Assembly (NCBI GenBank): GCA_030789695.1
Contig: CM061132.1
Location: 153,301,817-153,365,816 of the forward strand
Length of the DNA stretch: 64,000 bases
Direction of reading: 5' to 3'
From: Scilla litardierei
Taxonomy: Eukaryota; Streptophyta; Magnoliopsida; Asparagales; Asparagaceae
Shown: positions 60,701-64,000 of the stretch, in pieces
Position numbering within the stretch: position 1 is the stretch's first letter
Layout: each line of letters starts with the position of its first letter
Translations under genes and position numbers: made by a program
The notes under the pieces: generated by a model
Seen by the model: the letters and a program-made list of their open reading frames with translations, nothing else
The model's database searches: none
Told to the model about the DNA's origin: nothing

Positions 60701-61784
60701 ACTCAATCTGTGAATGAAATTCTGATATACAACTCAATCTGTGAAGTACTTCAATCAATTTACCCTACTTCAAGTTATGTTTGAAACATATTGATTGAAA
60801 ATCCTGTTAATGAAATCAAAAATCAAACATATTTACTTAAAATTTACTGAAAATCAAACATTTCAAATCCTGTTAATGAGATCCTGATAAAATCCTGAAA
60901 ATCCTGTGAATGAAGTGAATGAAGTATTTTAGTGAATGAAGTATTTTAGTGTCCTGATAAATTCCTGAAAATCAACTAAAATTATCATTCATCCTGTGAA
61001 TTATCAACTAAAATTTGATATAACTCAAATTTGAAAATTCTGAAATTCCAGATAAGATTCTGAATTTTCAAATGAAGTGAATGGACCTGATGTTGAAATC
61101 AACTTCATTCACTAAAATCCTAAATACTGATATAACTTCATTCACTAAAATCAGGTCCATATCAAATCACTCCATTCACTTCAAATACTGATATAACATC
61201 AGGTTCATTCCATATGGAGTGAATGGAGTGATATGATATAACTTCATTCACTAAAATCAGGTCCATTCACTTCATGAGTGAAGTGAATTTTGTGAATTTT
61301 GTGAATGAAGTTGATTTTAGTGAATTTTGTGAATGAATGGATGAATGAAGTGAATGAACTAAAATTTGATATAACTAAGATTCTGATAAGATTCTGATGA
61401 AGTGAATTTTGTGAATTTTGTGAATGAAGTTGATTTTAGTGAATGTGAATGAATGGATGAATGAAGTGAATGAACTAAAATTTGATATAACTAAGATTCT
61501 GATAAGATTCTGAAAATTTTAGTGAATGAAGTGAATGAAGTATTTAGGATTTTAGTGAATGAAGTATATCAAGTGAAATTTTGTCAGGATTTTAGTATAT
61601 CAGGTGAAGTATATCAGGTGAAATTTAGGATTTTAGTGAATGAAGTATTTTAGTGTCCTGATAAATTCCTGAAAATCCTGTATAATTCAAATTTTGTGAA
61701 TGAAGTATATCAAGTGAATGAAGTATTTTAGTGAATCAAAATCCTGTGAATGAAGTATATCAAGTATATCAAATTGTGTATCAA
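57708..61784. repeat. AT-rich cryptic-simple repeat domain
   Basis: About 4 kb dominated by a few words on both strands: TTTGATATC, GTGAATGAAGT, ACTTCATTCAC, TTCAAAAATT, CCTGATA. Longer duplications exist: a ~60 bp block at about 59978 and 60243, and a ~120-150 bp block at about 60300 and 60425. GTGAATTTTGTGAATTTTGTGAATGAAGTTG occurs near 61285 and 61401. No frame exceeds 90 codons and none is convincing. Confidence 0.8.
60155..60184. repeat. Perfect 30 bp palindrome
   Basis: AGTGAATGAAGTTAT followed directly by its exact reverse complement. It is built from the domain's own GAATGAAGT word in opposite orientations. Confidence 0.9.
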
Positions 61785-61789
61785 CTTCA

Positions 61790-63664
61790 TGTAATGCCCT
61801 GCTAAGCTACTGCACAAGTACTAGAGGGGGGGTGAATAGTACTTTAAAATAATTAAGAGGCTAATTCCTAATTACTTGCAAACTCTACCAAACAATGCGG
61901 AAAATGCGGAAATGTAAATGTTAGACAACAAAGAAACAATCGCAAACAACGATATTACTGGGTTCGGATCCACCCAAGTCTCCCCGACTTATTCCCGGTG
62001 ATTCTACGTCCCAACCACCAGGATCCCCTCCGGATACTTGAGTTAGAAACCCTAACTCAAGATTTCCACTATGAAATACTTGTGAAAAACCTTCACAAGT
62101 CAAATCATACACAAAGTAATTTGTGACTCCCACAACCCGGGATCACAACCACACTCTCACAACCGAGAGTGAAACTTACAATATGAAAGTAAATGAAATA
62201 AGAAACTTCTTACCGACAAAATACATATGCCTTGAGTAATGCTTACGAATTAGGGCAAAGATGATTTTGAGGAAGAAGAGGTGGCACCAAACCCTAGCTC
62301 CAAGATGTAGATCAGCGATGGAGAGCTATGTGGATGTTGGTGACCTAGAATCAAGCACTTGGCTTGGAAGGCTTCACACTCAATGAATCTCTCTTTGGAA
62401 GTAAGAGTGAGGAGAGATTATTGAATGGAATGAAAGAGCTTTGAATGAGCTTGGAATGATTTCTCTTGATCTCTAAACTTGCAATAATATCAGCCTTGAC
62501 TGCAATGAATACAACCCATCAAGTATTTATAGGATAGAGGAGAGAGAGAAAGAAAAACGTTTCAATTAATGCTCCAACGACTCTTTTCTGAACCCAACTA
62601 GTCGGTCAAAGAACAACCACCGACCGACTAGTTCATCAACTAGTCGGTCGGTCAATTAACGTATACCGACTAAAGGAGTAACAACAAAAAGGTTGAAGCA
62701 TAGACAAAAGGAACTAGTCGGTCCAAGAAGAGTAGCTGACCGACTAGTTTCACAACTAGTCGGTCGGTTACTCAACTGAGACCGACTAACAGATAAAATT
62801 GAAGTCTGAGCACAAATTGACTTAGTCGGTCCAAGAACAAATGTTGACTGACTAATTCACCAACTAGTCGGTCGCCAAATGAGCATAGACCGACTAACGA
62901 TAAACAGTAAGTTAGGTGAAAAATGGCATGTACAGTAAAGCTAAACTAGTCGGTCCAAGAAGGAAAGTTGACCGACTAGTTCATCAACTAGTCGGTCTAT
63001 CAATGAACACAGACCGACTAATGATAAACAGTAGCTCAGGCTCAAATGTGCATGTACAGGGAAAGCTCAACTAGTCGGTCACAGAAGCATCACTGACCGA
63101 CTAGTTCACAAACTAGTCGGTCGGTGAGTCAACTTAGACCGACTAACTGTAAACAGTAAAGAGCTTAGAATTGACTGACAAAAACTAGTCGGTCCAAGAA
63201 GCTTTGCCGACCGACTAGATCACCATCTAGTCGGTCAGTTCTTCTTCTTGAACCAACTAACATGCACAAGAAGTCCCGAATCGAAGCGCGATGCTTCGGG
63301 AAAGATTGTATGGACTTCTACTAAGATCCTAGAGCTAAGATATGAGCATTATGAAGATTTAAACCGTAAGACCTACTCAAGGCTTAACATTCTACGAAAG
63401 AATCTTAAAGACTATAAATAAAACTTGACGATACCGTCTTCAATAGCTTCAATCGAATCTTCATGACTTCTAAAATGGTCCATAAGCTTCAACGAAGCTT
63501 TAGGCATATGATCACATGCTTTGAGAAGTCTTGAGACGTCGTAATTGATATTCATATGAATTTGGCGACGATCTCCATAACTGCGCTCACAAAGTGTTAG
63601 TTCACGAGATATTTATGTTTGTTCATCATCCAAAACCAAATCCAGGGAGTCCAATATCCAACAC
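61790..63664 (-). mobile_element. Solo LTR (1875 bp)
   Basis: Starts TGTAATGCCCTGC and ends ATATCCAACA in plus coordinates, flanked by perfect CTTCA duplications (61785-61789, 63665-63669). The CTAGAGGGGGGGTGAATAGTA stretch near one end is typical of plant LTRs of the Copia type. A TATAAATACTT box on the minus strand (about 62521-62531) suggests minus orientation. No internal region is present. Confidence 0.8.
62592..63245 (-). repeat. CTAGTCGGTC dyad array in solo LTR
   Basis: AACTAGTCGGTC(C/G) and its complement GACCGACTAG alternate about 45 and 75 bp apart, in a higher-order unit of ~118-120 bp repeated about 5.5 times. The unit also carries TAAACAGTA. It lies directly upstream of the LTR's minus-strand TATA box. 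Confidence 0.85.
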
Positions 63665-63669
63665 TTCAT

Positions 63670-64000
63670 TCACAGGATTTGGAATCAAGTATATCAAATT
63701 TTCAATCAAAATCCTTCACAATTTTCAGTGTGAAGTACAATCAACTTCATACTTCATTCTAAATCAAATTGTGAAATCAATTCAATTTCACAATTTGATT
63801 GTACTTCACAGGATTTAGTGAATCAATTCAATTTTACTTCACAATTTTCAATCAAGTATATCAAGTGAATGAAGTATGGCCATAAAGTATATCAAAATCC
63901 TGTGAATGAAGTATATCAAGGGAATGAAGTATTTTAGTGAATCAATTTGTACATTTGAATGTACTTCACAGTTTTCTAAAATCAAAATCAGGAATATACT
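63670..64000. repeat. Continuation of the cryptic-simple AT-rich domain
   Basis: The same words (GTATATCAAGTGAATGAAGTA, CACAATTTTCAATC) resume right after the solo LTR's target duplication, so the LTR inserted into this domain. Confidence 0.75.

Noticed and set aside
57000..61784. Helitron 5' end in the AT-rich domain
   Set aside because: No minus-strand TC start resembling TCTATATTACAATTGAG was found, so the boundary is left open.
62592..63245. Regularly spaced short repeats that could suggest a CRISPR array
   Set aside because: Motifs alternate in orientation, the spacers are themselves repeated, and the context is a plant LTR; it is a dyad array.
1..64000. tRNA, rRNA or organellar genes
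   Set aside because: No cloverleaf-like A/B box arrangement or rRNA core sequence was noticed; tRNA-like words found were retrotransposon primer sites.

Overview
This 64 kb window is nuclear DNA of a flowering plant. It is intergenic heterochromatin-like sequence made almost entirely of transposable elements, with no intact host gene. Plant origin is shown by Copia and Gypsy LTR retrotransposons with plant-type primer sites (TGGTATCAGAG, GGCGCCGTTGCCGGGG), a plant Helitron and a captured plant GT92 glycosyltransferase fragment. The GC-rich codons of that fragment hint at a monocot, which is inference only.

Layout. 1-3222: 5' part of a minus-strand Copia element (LTR, primer site, GC-rich hairpin array, ~225 bp repeats) sitting in the end of an older TGTCACG-type LTR. 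4284-5614: a TIR-like element carrying a broken GT92 fragment. 6465-32519: a four-level nest. The outermost element is a minus-strand gag-only Copia element (TR-GAG type; 3' LTR 6465-8397, 5' LTR split at 10213-11337 and 32014-32519). Into its 5' LTR went a non-coding Copia-type LARD-like element (11338-32008, near-perfect 5 bp target duplication). Into that went a 4.3 kb solo LTR (14531-27951, duplication ACTTT). Into that went a recent 9.1 kb element with 3.5 kb LTRs (14757-23882, duplication AAAGG), whose only ORF (19377-20009) encodes a multi-pass membrane protein.

32520-43000 is a long Gypsy-type LTR that interrupts the TR-GAG 5' LTR and is itself split by an Athila-like element (33616-41182, duplication CATCC) with a non-RT, internally repeated protein. 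43001-44158 is AT-rich 3' internal sequence of that Gypsy element. Two Helitrons of one family meet tail to tail at 44997/45088: a small non-autonomous one (44159-44997) and a large one (45088 to at least ~56900). The large one holds a decayed Rep-helicase gene with tandemly duplicated N-terminal exons, a fibrillarin fragment and an unidentified five-exon gene fragment. From about 57000 to the end the DNA is AT-rich cryptic-simple repeat, interrupted by a solo LTR (61790-63664, duplication CTTCA).

The most unusual signals are at RNA level. The LARD-like leader carries six consecutive long hairpins whose stems differ but whose apex (TTGAG-GAGA-CTCAA) is conserved. Next to them lies a ~200 bp module shared with the leader of the otherwise unrelated membrane-protein element. 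The Copia leader at 1.9-2.5 kb carries another hairpin array. Four different LTR families carry arrays of GC-rich dyads just upstream of their TATA boxes.
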